Shown piece after piece: positions 50,219-59,289 of a stretch of DNA of 64,000 nt (position 1 is the stretch's first letter; each line of letters starts with the position of its first letter). Source of the DNA: CAYNWT01 sp964450955 (GTDB lineage Bacteria; Planctomycetota; Planctomycetia; Planctomycetales; Planctomycetaceae); assembly GCA_964450955.1 (NCBI GenBank), contig CAYVFI010000033.1, forward strand, positions 9,309-73,308, in the 5' to 3' direction. The translations under genes were made by a program, and so were the position numbers. The notes beneath the pieces were generated by a model that saw nothing but the letters and a program-made list of their open reading frames with translations, made no database searches and was not told the origin of the DNA.

Positions 50219-50638
50219 GGGCGTCTCTCAGGCAAGGTTGGCAGTCGATGGGCGCCAAAGTGTAGCGGTTGGGATTTAAGACCGCCTCCGTGTCACTGAC
50301 TTTTCCGGCTGTACCGCAGGATCCGCCCACAGGGAGAACGCGGTTTGTGGCGAGTCTCTGGATTCTGTTTCCGTCGGAGTTTCTTCTCTTGTCCAGCGCC
50401 GTCGGACTGCAACGAATCTATGCGGCTACGTCTGGAAGATCGTTCAAACTACCGGTCGCAACCCAACATGACCGGGCACGTTTTGGCCAACGTGTCGAAG
50501 TCAAACTTAGAGAAGTACCGCGTTCCCAGCAGGGGTTTCAGGGCAGTGCGATTGGCCTGGTCAATCGTCTTTTCCGGTTCTGTCACCTGGGTAAACAATG
50601 AGTCGCGGGGCTTTCTCCGCCAGATTGGGAGATGACCT
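50219..50638. other. Divergent intergenic region upstream of Tad cluster
   Basis: This 420-base gap should hold promoters for the phosphatase gene and the Tad cluster. Short overlapping frames exist on both strands, but none has a ribosome-binding site or recognisable protein. No terminator, tRNA or repeat was seen. Confidence 0.5.
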
Positions 50639-51271
50639 TTGAAACTCACACCGTGGACGTTGACTGTTGCGACCTTCCTGATGGTGGGTGGAATCGCGGT
50701 CTCGTACTTTTTTAAGAACCCTATCGATCGGCAGCTAACCGTCGAGACGAAGCGTGTTTACTTCGACGGCGAAGCCACAACGAAAGCCCGTGTGGCACCG
50801 CAGAATGCGCCAACGCAAGGCTCAGCAGTGGAAGGGGTCACAAAGCAAGGTGCGGCGGCCACCGTCAACAGCATTGACATTGCGGACCTCAGCCCGCCTA
50901 AGCCAGACAGGGCCACGAGGCTGATTAATCCTGAACTGGTTCCGGAGACGGTTCCCGAGCGTCTGATCACGGGCGACAAGTTTGCCAGGCCACCAGCGGA
51001 TGCGGTAAGTCAACTGCCACCACCTGTGTTGCGTATTGAACCACCATTGGCGGCGTCGCAGGAACCAAAACCAATCACGCCTGATGTCGATGAGCTACCT
51101 CAGCCCAAACCCGCGCGGGCGATTATTGAAAAACCGGCGACCGAAGGCGAGACCAAAGGCTTCGTGACAGAACAGTATCGCAGCATCGACCGAACCGATG
51201 TTCGGTTCGTGCAGGGCATGGTAGCGGCCGCCACCCGAGTCGCAACCAAACCAGAATCACCGTCACGCTAA
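50639..51271 (+). CDS. Tad-associated membrane-anchored Pro-rich protein, unknown
   Basis: A 210-residue protein with an N-terminal helix (PWTLTVATFLMVGGIAVSYFF, about 5-25) and a disordered, proline-rich outer part, ending in a short conserved-looking RTDVRFVQGMVAAATRV segment. The start helix is reminiscent of CpaB/RcpC, but there is no SAF domain, so I do not call it CpaB. The start is TTG 50639 with GGGAG about six bases upstream; no ATG gives this frame. It lies 51 bases before the TadA gene and probably belongs to the same transcript. Confidence 0.6.
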   Translation: MKLTPWTLTVATFLMVGGIAVSYFFKNPIDRQLTVETKRVYFDGEATTKARVAPQNAPTQGSAVEGVTKQGAAATVNSIDIADLSPPKPDRATRLINPELVPETVPERLITGDKFARPPADAVSQLPPPVLRIEPPLAASQEPKPITPDVDELPQPKPARAIIEKPATEGETKGFVTEQYRSIDRTDVRFVQGMVAAATRVATKPESPSR

Positions 51272-51322
51272 GGCGAGCGTGAGTCTCATACAGATTCCAC
51301 TGATGGAAGGAACGGACGACGA

Positions 51323-52663
51323 ATGAAAGCTCAGGGAAGTACAAGACCACAGTCGGGTGCAGGCATTGGCCTGCTGACGACACGGATTCGGCAGCAGATT
51401 ATTGACGCCATGGATTTGGGAAAAGCGTCGCTGTTGGAGGAAGCCGAACTACGAAGCCAGGTCGAAGCCTTGTCTGTGCACCTTTGCGAGAAGCAGGAAA
51501 TTGGACTGGCCGGCCCGGAGAAAGACGATCTGGTCCAACACATCATTGATGAGATCTACGGTCTGGGGCCTCTACAGTCGTTGCTGGACGATGCGCGAGT
51601 GAGCGTGATTATTGTCAATGGTTTCAACAACGTGCAGGTCGAACGAGACGGCAGAGTTGAGAATACGGCAGTCAGTTTTGGCGACGACACCCACTTGTTG
51701 CGGTTCATTCAGAGAACCGTTGCTCGCAGCGGCCGCCGGATTGACGAGGCATCGCCGATCGCCGAAGTCCAGTTGGAAGACGGGTCGTTGTTTCACGCCG
51801 TGGTTCCACCTTTGGCTGTGAAAGGCCCGACGCTGACCATTCGCCGCTATGGCCAGCAGCAACTGACGTTGCAGGACATGGTGAAACTGGGTTCGCTGGC
51901 TCCACAGATGGCGGACTTCCTTTCGTTGGCAATTCAAAACCGTGCCAACGTCATCTTCAGCGGTGGAGCGGCTTCCGGAAAGACAACCTTACTGAACAAT
52001 CTCAGTGGGTTCATTCCAAAGGGTCAACGTGTTGTCACGATTGAACGCACGGCCGAACTGCGATTACAGCAGCCCGATGTTGTGTCGCTGCAAACTCGCC
52101 TGCCGAATGTCGATGGCAAAGGCGGTGTGTCGTCACGCGATTTGCTTCGCAGCGCTTTGCGGATGCGGCCGGATCGGATTGTCGTTGGTGAAACGCTTGG
52201 CGAAGAAGTTCTGGACATGCTGCAGGCGATGAATACCGGGCAGCATGGTTCGATGAGCACCACGCACGCAAACGATTCTGCGGACGCGTTGGAACGGTTG
52301 GAATTGATGGCATGCCTGGCCGGTCCTGAAGTTGGCGAACAAGCCGTTCGACGGTTTATCGCTCGCGCGGTTGATTTTGTGGTTCATTCGACCCGCCTGA
52401 GTACCGGCGAGAGAAAGGTGACTCGGATCTCAGAACTGCGTGGTCTGCATGAGGGCGAGTACACATTTGAAGACATCTTCGTCTACCGCCAGAACGGCGT
52501 GGACGATTCGTTTAAGTCAGCCGGTTCGTTTTACGCGACCGGCTACGAGCCTCTTTCAACCAAAACGGCCGTCGGAACCGTCGTGACGCAGAAACAGTAT
52601 CGCGAACTGTTTGTGCCACGCGAACTTTCAACCGGCGGTGAGTACAAACCTGCCTTTCAGTAA
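51323..52663 (+). CDS. tadA: TadA/CpaF-type secretion ATPase
   Basis: A 446-residue hexameric ATPase of the CpaF/TadA branch of secretion ATPases, which powers assembly of Flp (type IVc) pili. Walker A is GGAASGKT (214-221). The Asp/Walker B and His boxes are RPDRIVVGETLGEEVLDMLQ and GSMSTTHANDS. The N-terminal region DDLVQHIIDEIYGLGPLQSLL and an IVNGFNNVQVERDGR segment are typical. Full length, with a GGAAGGAACGG stretch before the ATG. First of three consecutive Tad genes. Confidence 0.93.
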   Translation: MKAQGSTRPQSGAGIGLLTTRIRQQIIDAMDLGKASLLEEAELRSQVEALSVHLCEKQEIGLAGPEKDDLVQHIIDEIYGLGPLQSLLDDARVSVIIVNGFNNVQVERDGRVENTAVSFGDDTHLLRFIQRTVARSGRRIDEASPIAEVQLEDGSLFHAVVPPLAVKGPTLTIRRYGQQQLTLQDMVKLGSLAPQMADFLSLAIQNRANVIFSGGAASGKTTLLNNLSGFIPKGQRVVTIERTAELRLQQPDVVSLQTRLPNVDGKGGVSSRDLLRSALRMRPDRIVVGETLGEEVLDMLQAMNTGQHGSMSTTHANDSADALERLELMACLAGPEVGEQAVRRFIARAVDFVVHSTRLSTGERKVTRISELRGLHEGEYTFEDIFVYRQNGVDDSFKSAGSFYATGYEPLSTKTAVGTVVTQKQYRELFVPRELSTGGEYKPAFQ

Positions 52664-52677
52664 TTCTTGAGCTTGAT

Positions 52678-53538
52678 ATGTCCACTGAGTTTGCCACACA
52701 GCCAATCGAAATTCATGCTGAGTTTGCGGACATCCTCCGGCAGGAAGCCGTCCGGTATGAACACCCAGGTCAGCCGGCGCTGCCGCGGCTGGTCAATGGT
52801 AAATTTGACAAGCTGGTGGTTCAGTCGGGACTGAAGACATCGCCACGGGCGTGGTTAATGTTATCCGTTTTTTGTGCGGCTGTGCTGGGGACGATCGCGT
52901 TCTTGTTGACACAGTCACGCATACCGACGGGCATCTTTGCCACCATAGGTGTGTTGGTTCCGATCGTGATCGCGAACCATCTGCGAGAGAGTCGGCAGTC
53001 TGCACTCATGGAACAATTGCCGGACGCGATCGACCGGCTGGGGCGGTTGGCTCAAACAGGCCGCAACCTGGCCAGTAGTCTCGAACATGCCGCGGTTGAT
53101 ACGCCTCAACCGCTCCGTCACGAATTGAATTGGATGAGCCAGCAACTCAAGGCCGGATCGGATGTCGAAGCGACACTGTCCGGGTTCTCTGCTCGTTCTG
53201 GAATTGCTGCCACGTCAATGCTGTGCGGTGTCCTGAAGGTTCACACGGAAACAGGTGCGGAGCTGTCGGGGCCTTTGTTTAATCTATCCGACGATGTCCG
53301 CGACCAGTTGGTTCAAAGAGAACGCGATCGAGCGATTTCGATGGAAGGTCAGTGGCCGGCGGGAGCCGTAGTACTGCTACCGCTTGTCCTGTCATTGATT
53401 TTTCTGGGCAACGAATCAGCTGCGTTTAATAGAGTCCTGGATTCAGTGGTGGGCCGCGTGGTGTTGTGCGGTGCGGCGGTGCTTTGGTGTCTGGGTTCGA
53501 TTGTTATTCTGCGAATAGTGCGGCAGGTGTCACGATGA
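52678..53538 (+). CDS. tadB: TadB-like type II secretion F-domain protein
   Basis: A 286-residue inner-membrane platform protein. Helices lie near residues 61-81 and 88-102, a T2SS-F domain (about 115-235; MEQLPDAIDRLGRLAQTGRNLA) is in the middle, and two helices end the protein (VVLLPLVLSLIFLG and VVLCGAAVLWCLGSIVIL). It starts 15 bases after tadA and ends by ATGA overlap with the tadC gene, so the two platform proteins are made in step. The N-terminal cytoplasmic part of about 60 residues is long. Confidence 0.82.
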   Translation: MSTEFATQPIEIHAEFADILRQEAVRYEHPGQPALPRLVNGKFDKLVVQSGLKTSPRAWLMLSVFCAAVLGTIAFLLTQSRIPTGIFATIGVLVPIVIANHLRESRQSALMEQLPDAIDRLGRLAQTGRNLASSLEHAAVDTPQPLRHELNWMSQQLKAGSDVEATLSGFSARSGIAATSMLCGVLKVHTETGAELSGPLFNLSDDVRDQLVQRERDRAISMEGQWPAGAVVLLPLVLSLIFLGNESAAFNRVLDSVVGRVVLCGAAVLWCLGSIVILRIVRQVSR

Positions 53539-54464
53539 AGTTGCATACAACCGAAGTTCAGGAACAGAGAAATCGTGGGGCGGACCCAGGACTCTCAACG
53601 GGTCCGTCGTTTCCCGTCCAGTACGAACCGCCATCGTCTGACGATGTTGCGATGCGTTTCGATGACGGTCCGGACGTCATCGGCGGAGTTTTCGGCAATG
53701 CGACTCCGGTCATCGCGGCTGCGGTTCCGCAAACAACACGGCGTCGAGAAGAGCAGACGCGACTGTTACGGCAAGCCGGCTATCTGGCCCGATCTGCCTA
53801 TATCGACTTCGTCGCCATCCGATATGCGCTGACCATCTGCGCAATACTGGTTCTGGGAACAGCTTTGCTGATTGTCTCGTCTGAGTGGGAACCGTTTGTG
53901 CTGGGCGGCCTGGTAACAATCCCGTTTCTGTTGTGGCTAATTCCCGCATCGATTGTCGAACGCCAGGCAGAACGTCGAAACGAGGAGATCGCTCGAGGCG
54001 TTCCCGACTTTATGTCGCTCATCCGACTGTCGGTTCAACAGGGATTGGATGTTCCGACAGCGTTCAGGAAGGCGGGGGCTGAGTTGCACGAAACGTATCC
54101 GGCGATTGCGGTTGAAACGGCACTGGTTGGAGTGCATACAGAAGTCAGCGATTTTGTTAACGCTTTGCGAGGCTTCCGGGATCGCGTTGCCGTTCCGGAA
54201 ATCGACACACTGACTTCGATGCTGATTCAGTCGACGGAACTTGGCAGCGGTGTGATTGAGTCGTTGGAAAAAAACAGCCGCAGCCTTAGGCAACTGCAAT
54301 GTGAAAAACGCACCACACGTGCGAAGTGGACGCCATGGAAGATTATGGTTCCGGCAGTATTCTTCCTGCTCCCGGCCGCCCTGCTGGTATTCTACGCGCC
54401 GTCGATTGTGGAATACCTTGCGGAACTTGACGCCGCGATTGTGAACTCAAACTTTGGACGATAG
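53535..54464 (+). CDS. tadC: TadC-like type II secretion F-domain protein
   Basis: A 309-residue second platform protein with an N-terminal soluble region of about 90 residues, two helices (TICAILVLGTALLIV and LVTIPFLLWLIPAS), a T2SS-F domain (RGVPDFMSLIRLSVQQGLDVPTAF, about 165-275) and C-terminal helices (MVPAVFFLLPAALLVFY). ATG 53535 is fixed by ATGA overlap with tadB. No pilin, prepilin peptidase, secretin or TadZ gene follows. The cluster is therefore partial here, and the rest must be elsewhere. Confidence 0.82.
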   Translation: MKLHTTEVQEQRNRGADPGLSTGPSFPVQYEPPSSDDVAMRFDDGPDVIGGVFGNATPVIAAAVPQTTRRREEQTRLLRQAGYLARSAYIDFVAIRYALTICAILVLGTALLIVSSEWEPFVLGGLVTIPFLLWLIPASIVERQAERRNEEIARGVPDFMSLIRLSVQQGLDVPTAFRKAGAELHETYPAIAVETALVGVHTEVSDFVNALRGFRDRVAVPEIDTLTSMLIQSTELGSGVIESLEKNSRSLRQLQCEKRTTRAKWTPWKIMVPAVFFLLPAALLVFYAPSIVEYLAELDAAIVNSNFGR

Positions 54465-54485
54465 CTGCCTGAACCATCCGGCTCG

Positions 54486-54818
54486 TTACCGACCTTCAGC
54501 AATGCGGTAGCCATCTTTCCAAACCGACCGCCCACTTGGCAGGTTGCGACCTTCGTTTGTTAGTCGGACATCCAAATCGGGTCGATTGGTTACCACGCCG
54601 GCGTCATCGATCGTTGCGATGAAGAAGGGAGCCAGAATGTCGGCCAGTCCATCGGTTGTCGTTCCCGTGGCAATCTTCTTTTCTTCATCAGACATGTCCG
54701 TGAAGCAAACTTCGCTCCACGCATTCCCAAATGTCTGTTCGATGATTTCGAACAGGCAAGCGTAATCAATCCAGGTCCTTAGTGTCTGTCGATTGTAAAG
54801 CCTGATTTCGATTCGCAT
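54486..54818 (-). CDS. Hypothetical 110-residue protein
   Basis: A 110-residue soluble protein without a recognised domain (RIEIRLYNRQTLRTWIDYACLFEIIEQTFGN...). It has a plausible single-domain alpha/beta composition and no signal peptide. It is convergent with tadC (21 bases apart) and 42 bases beyond the end of the FAD oxidoreductase gene on the same strand. Judged real from its balanced composition and position only. Confidence 0.5.
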   Translation of the reverse strand: MRIEIRLYNRQTLRTWIDYACLFEIIEQTFGNAWSEVCFTDMSDEEKKIATGTTTDGLADILAPFFIATIDDAGVVTNRPDLDVRLTNEGRNLPSGRSVWKDGYRIAEGR

Positions 54819-54860
54819 GCCGAGTGCTTCTTAAGACTTGCGCTGCCCTGACACAGTGGT

Positions 54861-56480
54861 TTAAGCCTTACCGTCCTTCAGCATCTCACCTGCTGCGTTC
54901 TTGCCACACGCACCCATAACTCCACCACCCGGATGCGCCGCGGCGCCGCATAGGTACAGGCCGTCAACTGGTGTGCGATAGTCGGCCCAACCGGCAACCG
55001 GACGCATTGCGAACGTTTGATGCAGCGGCATTGCTCCCTGAAAGATATTCCCGCCGGTCAGGCCGTAGACCCGTTCAATATCAACCGGTGAGAGAACCTG
55101 CCGGTGCAGGATTGAGTCCGGGACGTTTGGAGCGTATCGAGCGATCTCGGCGATGCAGCGGTCGGCGACTTCTTCCTTGATGTCGTCCCAGTTGCCGTTG
55201 GCCAGTTTGTACGGAGCGTACTGCACGAACAGCGAAAGGATGTGCTGACCGTCGGGCGAAATGGTTCGATCGACTGACGTTGGAATGGTCATCTCCACGA
55301 TCGGCCGTTTCGATGGTTCGCCATACTTGGCGTCATCGTACGCGCGTTCCAGGTAATCGACCGTTGCGCCGATGTGGATTGTTCCGCGGTGCTGGGGCAT
55401 GACTTCGTCATTGCCCGGCAGGCAGGTGAAGTTTGGCAGTTCACTTACGCCGAGGTTAATTTTCATCGTGGCGCTGGAGTAGTCAATCCGGCTCACAGCT
55501 GCGCGGAAGTCTTCCGGCAGCAGTTTTGAGTCCAGCATTTTTTCGAACGTCAAATGCGGATCGACACACGATGCAACCCGCTTCGCTTTGAATGTTTCAC
55601 CACTGGCCAGTGTAACGCCTGTGATGCCGGAACCGGCCGCGTCGATACTAGCGACTTCCGCGTCGGTTCGAATCTCAACCCCCGCCGCTTTCGCAGCGCT
55701 GGCCATGGCGTTCGACAACGCGCCCATGCCGCCTTCAACATATCCCCACACACCCCGCGCGCCGCCGGCGGAACCCATGACGTGGTGCAGCAGCACGTAC
55801 GATGTGCCTGCGGCCGACATAGACTGGAAGTTACCGATAATCGCATCGGTGCCCAGGGTGGCTTTAAGCTGATCCGATTCGAACCAGCGATCCAGAATCG
55901 TCATCGCGTTGCCCGTCAGCAACTCGATGGCTTCGGGCATATCAGAACCCAGTTTCTTAAACGCCGTGTAGAGGCTCTGCGCCTTTTTCATGTCGCCCAG
56001 TTTTTGAAACAACGACGTCTTGCGCCACTCGGTCGGCAGTGGCAGGAGGTTTGGTGGAGTCTGACTGAGGATCGGTTCAATGCACTCGGCCACGCGTTCC
56101 AGCAAACGTTCGTACCTGGGGTATGCCTCAGCGTCTTTCTGACTGAACTTGGCTATCTCACTTTTGTTGGCGGCCTGGTCGGGGCCCAGCATGAGATACC
56201 GACCGTCTTCAAACGGCGTGAACGATGATGGGTTCCTGGCCAAAACCTTGTAGCCGTGCTTCTTGAGTTCCAGGTCGCGTTCGATCTCCGGCATCAGCAG
56301 GCTAACAACGTATGACGCCGTCGAAACTTTGAAGCCGGGCCAGAGTTCCTCGGTCACACTGCAGCCACCGACCATGGGGCGACGTTCCAGTACGAGAACC
56401 TTCCAACCAGCTTTGGCCAGGTATGCCGAACACACCAACCCGTTGTGACCGCCGCCAACAATTATGCAATCGTAGTCCAT
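54861..56480 (-). CDS. FAD-dependent oxidoreductase (PYROXD2/CrtI-like)
   Basis: A 539-residue flavoprotein of the phytoene-desaturase superfamily, closest in layout to PYROXD2-like NAD(P)/FAD oxidoreductases. The dinucleotide-binding motif IIVGGGHNGLVCSAYLAKAG is at the N-terminus, followed by LERRPMVGGCSVTEE. The C-terminal FAD-closing segment GLYLCGAAAHPGGGVMGACG is present. No carotenoid gene is nearby, so a carotene role is not supported. The start is ATG 56480; a GTG just upstream would add one residue. The gap to the Gfo/Idh/MocA gene behind it is 128 bases. Confidence 0.88.
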   Translation of the reverse strand: MDYDCIIVGGGHNGLVCSAYLAKAGWKVLVLERRPMVGGCSVTEELWPGFKVSTASYVVSLLMPEIERDLELKKHGYKVLARNPSSFTPFEDGRYLMLGPDQAANKSEIAKFSQKDAEAYPRYERLLERVAECIEPILSQTPPNLLPLPTEWRKTSLFQKLGDMKKAQSLYTAFKKLGSDMPEAIELLTGNAMTILDRWFESDQLKATLGTDAIIGNFQSMSAAGTSYVLLHHVMGSAGGARGVWGYVEGGMGALSNAMASAAKAAGVEIRTDAEVASIDAAGSGITGVTLASGETFKAKRVASCVDPHLTFEKMLDSKLLPEDFRAAVSRIDYSSATMKINLGVSELPNFTCLPGNDEVMPQHRGTIHIGATVDYLERAYDDAKYGEPSKRPIVEMTIPTSVDRTISPDGQHILSLFVQYAPYKLANGNWDDIKEEVADRCIAEIARYAPNVPDSILHRQVLSPVDIERVYGLTGGNIFQGAMPLHQTFAMRPVAGWADYRTPVDGLYLCGAAAHPGGGVMGACGKNAAGEMLKDGKA

Positions 56481-56608
56481 CACCGTCTGTCGCTCCGAAG
56501 GTCAGGTCTCGCCTGACGCAGGTTCCTGTCATCACAACCGCTAAAACGGAAGGTACTGTAGCAGGAACCCGTCGGAACCCAACGTCCGGTTCGGACAAGG
56601 TGGCATCG

Positions 56609-57805
56609 CTAGCCTGCAGACTGTTGCCGGTACGCCATGTTGCCCACGTGGCACAAGTCGGTAGAGATCGCGACGCTCTGCAATTCTTCGCGCCGCGTGT
56701 CTCCGGTTCTGATGGCGGCAACGAAGTCTTCGGCAACGGTGTCACCACGGCTTGTCCCTGTCGCGGGAACCGCTTCGCCTGAGTCGTAGATTTTCCAGCC
56801 ACTGCGGTCGACGATTAGCGTGCCATGATCACCGTAGAATGCCGCCCCCGCACTCCGTCCTTCGATTTGACGCGTGCACCATTCACGGTGTTCCCAAATC
56901 AGAGTGCTGTCGGCGAAGTCGTAATTGACAGTCAGAGTGTCGGGTGTTTCCTGGTCATCTTTGAAATGGTATTTGCCACCGCTGGCTGTCACTCGGTTCG
57001 GTTGGCCAACCCCCAACCCCAATCGCGCGATGTCGATCATGTGGATGCCCCAGTTGGTTAGCTCACCGCCGCCGTAGTCCCAAAACCATCGCCATGAATA
57101 ATGGAAGCGGTTCGGGTTGAAGTCACGCGACGGGGCAGAGCCCAGCCACGTTTTGTAATCGACATCAACCGGAGCCGGCCCATCCGGTGCCAGGCCAATT
57201 GACTTGCGTCGATGACTGGTCCACGCGCGGGCCAGTCGGACGGAACCGATTTTTCCTGCGCGAACGTGTTCGATGGCGGATTGCATGTGGGACATTGAAC
57301 GTTGCTGCATACCGCAGAAGACGACGCGATCGGAATTCCTGGCTGCAAGAAGTATGGCGGCAGTTTCCGCGACCGTGTGTGACATCGGTGTTTCGAGGAA
57401 CACGTGCTTGCCGGCCTTGAGTGCGTCGATGCACATTGGGGCGTGCCAGTGATCTGGCGTGGCGATGATGACCGCATCAACGTCGCCGGCTGCCAACACG
57501 TTTTGGTAGTCGCGTTCAATCCGGCAGTGGGTACGTTGCAGGTCGCGCAGTTCGCCGGCGGCTCGATTCGCTTGCGCTAAATCGATATCGCAGATCGCGT
57601 GGATGCGGACTCCATCCAGTTTGGCGAACCGCTTGATCAACTGCCGGCCTCGCGATCGGACTCCAATGACAGCAATCTGCAGTTTCGAATTGGCCGCTGG
57701 GGACATGTTTCCGGAACCCAGACTAATCATCCCGGCTGCCATTCCAGCGCTGGATTCAAGAAAGCGGCGTCGGCTGCCTTTGTTGTCTTCGAAGCTACTT
57801 GACAT
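56609..57805 (-). CDS. Gfo/Idh/MocA-family oxidoreductase with Tat signal
   Basis: A 398-residue exported oxidoreductase. A Tat signal (GSRRRFLESSAGMAAG, about 10-25) is followed by the Rossmann domain (IAVIGVRSRGRQ) and the C-terminal Gfo/Idh/MocA domain (GGELTNWGIHMIDIARLGL). The planctomycete pattern IIATPDHWHAPMCIDALKAGKHVF is present. The conserved EKP motif, whose Lys takes part in cofactor or substrate binding, reads ETP here, so the enzyme may be altered or act as a binding protein. NAD(P)-dependent sugar or polyol oxidation is the family norm. The substrate is unknown. Confidence 0.9.
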   Translation of the reverse strand: MSSSFEDNKGSRRRFLESSAGMAAGMISLGSGNMSPAANSKLQIAVIGVRSRGRQLIKRFAKLDGVRIHAICDIDLAQANRAAGELRDLQRTHCRIERDYQNVLAAGDVDAVIIATPDHWHAPMCIDALKAGKHVFLETPMSHTVAETAAILLAARNSDRVVFCGMQQRSMSHMQSAIEHVRAGKIGSVRLARAWTSHRRKSIGLAPDGPAPVDVDYKTWLGSAPSRDFNPNRFHYSWRWFWDYGGGELTNWGIHMIDIARLGLGVGQPNRVTASGGKYHFKDDQETPDTLTVNYDFADSTLIWEHREWCTRQIEGRSAGAAFYGDHGTLIVDRSGWKIYDSGEAVPATGTSRGDTVAEDFVAAIRTGDTRREELQSVAISTDLCHVGNMAYRQQSAG

Positions 57806-57995
57806 GTTTGCGGTCGTGAGAATCGTACGATCAAAGTCTTTAGTTTAGCCGACTGATCTGCAGCATTGTATTGACTAATTTGTATGCTTGAGTGAGATTT
57901 GCGGTTGGAGCAGCGTTACGCGAATGCGTTTCACTTGTCAGGGCCGGTGCAACATATGCCGTCTTCGCCTTCGTGCGTTGCTGAGAGTGGTTTGG

Positions 57996-59060
57996 ATGCC
58001 GATTAAGTTTCGATGCCAAAAATGCCGCCAGTTTCTGGGTATCTCACGCGCTTTGGCTGGGCAGGTTGTTGATTGTCCGACGTGTGGCCGAGCGACCCGG
58101 GTTCCGAATCTGGACGGAACTCGAGAACCAATTCCCAGCCGCCCGGAATTGGATAGAGCCGACAGTTCGCTCCTGAACGCACTGGATCAGTTGGCCGATC
58201 TTGGCAAAGCGGAGACTAAGAAGCAGCGGGTCGCAGACCCCGATTCAGCAGCAGTCGTCGCGCCTGTTGAATCGGCCGCACCAATCGCAATCGAACCTCT
58301 GCAACCTTCCGGGGTTGTCCAGTCGCCGAACGATTCGAAATCGACAGCCGGGCAAAGTGCGAATACTTCGGTGGATTCCGAAGTTGTTCTAAAAAAGCTC
58401 GCGGCATCGGCGGTCCCCGCACCGCCTGTTGAAGAACCCCAACGGGGTAGATTGACCATTGGTTTGCTGGTGGCGGCCATTGCCGGCGGGGCCACTTTGT
58501 TTCTCGCTGGCTGGGCTCTTGGCCGATCAGGCATGGTCGACGCACCTGCGGCAGAGGCGAACGTTGATGTGCGGCCAGAACCTGATCCGCCGGCGGCGAT
58601 GTTGAAGATTGACGGACTGACTGGTCGGATTACCTATCGGAAATCGGAGTCCGAATGTTTGGCTGACCGGGGGGCTCGAATCATCGCGTGGCCCGTCGGG
58701 TTCAGTCCGGGTGAGAAATGGGCCGCTGATGGTTTTCGCACGGGGGACTTAAAGCAGCTGACATCGCTAGCTCAGAACCGACTCATCGCCGGTGGCGGGA
58801 ACCTGGCTATCGCTGGCGAGGACGGAGAGTTCAGACTGGAACTGACATCTGGTGACGACTATGAGGTTCTGATTCTCTCGCGCTTTGGCGGAAGAGAAAT
58901 TGATGGGCAGGGCATGTCATCAGCGGAGTTATCGCGACTGGAGACTTGTTTTGCCGAACCCCGGAAACTGGTCGGTAAGGCTCAGTTTCGTTTGGTTCGA
59001 ATGAAGTACCGCGGGCAGGGACAACAGTTGTTGGATCAGGTCTTCGAGGTTGCAAACTGA
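57996..59060 (+). CDS. Zinc-ribbon, single-pass membrane protein with beta domain
   Basis: A 354-residue protein of the same design as the one at 14266. It has an N-terminal ribbon (FRCQKCRQF...VDCPTCGRATRVP, about 5-33), a disordered linker, a membrane helix (TIGLLVAAIAGGATLFLAGWALG, about 155-177), and an outer beta-rich domain beginning KIDGLTGRITYRK. ATG 57996 is chosen because the ribbon begins there; an earlier TTG at 57888 would add 36 residues of unlike composition. It precedes the DUF1553 gene by 229 bases on the same strand. Function unknown. Confidence 0.78.
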   Translation: MPIKFRCQKCRQFLGISRALAGQVVDCPTCGRATRVPNLDGTREPIPSRPELDRADSSLLNALDQLADLGKAETKKQRVADPDSAAVVAPVESAAPIAIEPLQPSGVVQSPNDSKSTAGQSANTSVDSEVVLKKLAASAVPAPPVEEPQRGRLTIGLLVAAIAGGATLFLAGWALGRSGMVDAPAAEANVDVRPEPDPPAAMLKIDGLTGRITYRKSESECLADRGARIIAWPVGFSPGEKWAADGFRTGDLKQLTSLAQNRLIAGGGNLAIAGEDGEFRLELTSGDDYEVLILSRFGGREIDGQGMSSAELSRLETCFAEPRKLVGKAQFRLVRMKYRGQGQQLLDQVFEVAN

Positions 59061-59289
59061 ATCGGAACCGATCGGTATCAACCGAACTGCAGAACAGAAG
59101 CGCCCATCATTCCGCGTTCTCGTGACTCACATTGGTGCGTCAGCCACTAACCAGATGACGTCATCGTGGCGGGCAACAGTAGTCAGAACACCAACAGGCT
59201 GCAGTACCTGTCATCGCTCTCGACTTGATGTTTATGGTGCAGGCATGATGTTTTCCCCACGATGCGTGAGTCTGCGTTATACTGATGTG

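Noticed and set aside
50269..50635. Short overlapping frames upstream of the Tad genes
   Set aside because: They have no ribosome-binding sites or recognisable domains, and frames on both strands compete, as expected in non-coding DNA of this base composition.
50639..51271. Calling the first Tad-cluster gene cpaB/rcpC
   Set aside because: The N-terminal helix is similar in style, but no SAF domain is present and the rest is Pro-rich and disordered.
54861..56480. Calling the flavoprotein a carotenoid desaturase (crtI)
   Set aside because: It belongs to the same superfamily, but the layout fits PYROXD2-like oxidoreductases and there is no carotenoid gene nearby.
57888..57995. TTG start adding 36 residues to the zinc-ribbon protein
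   Set aside because: The extra residues have unlike composition and push the ribbon away from the N-terminus. ATG 57996 is better supported.
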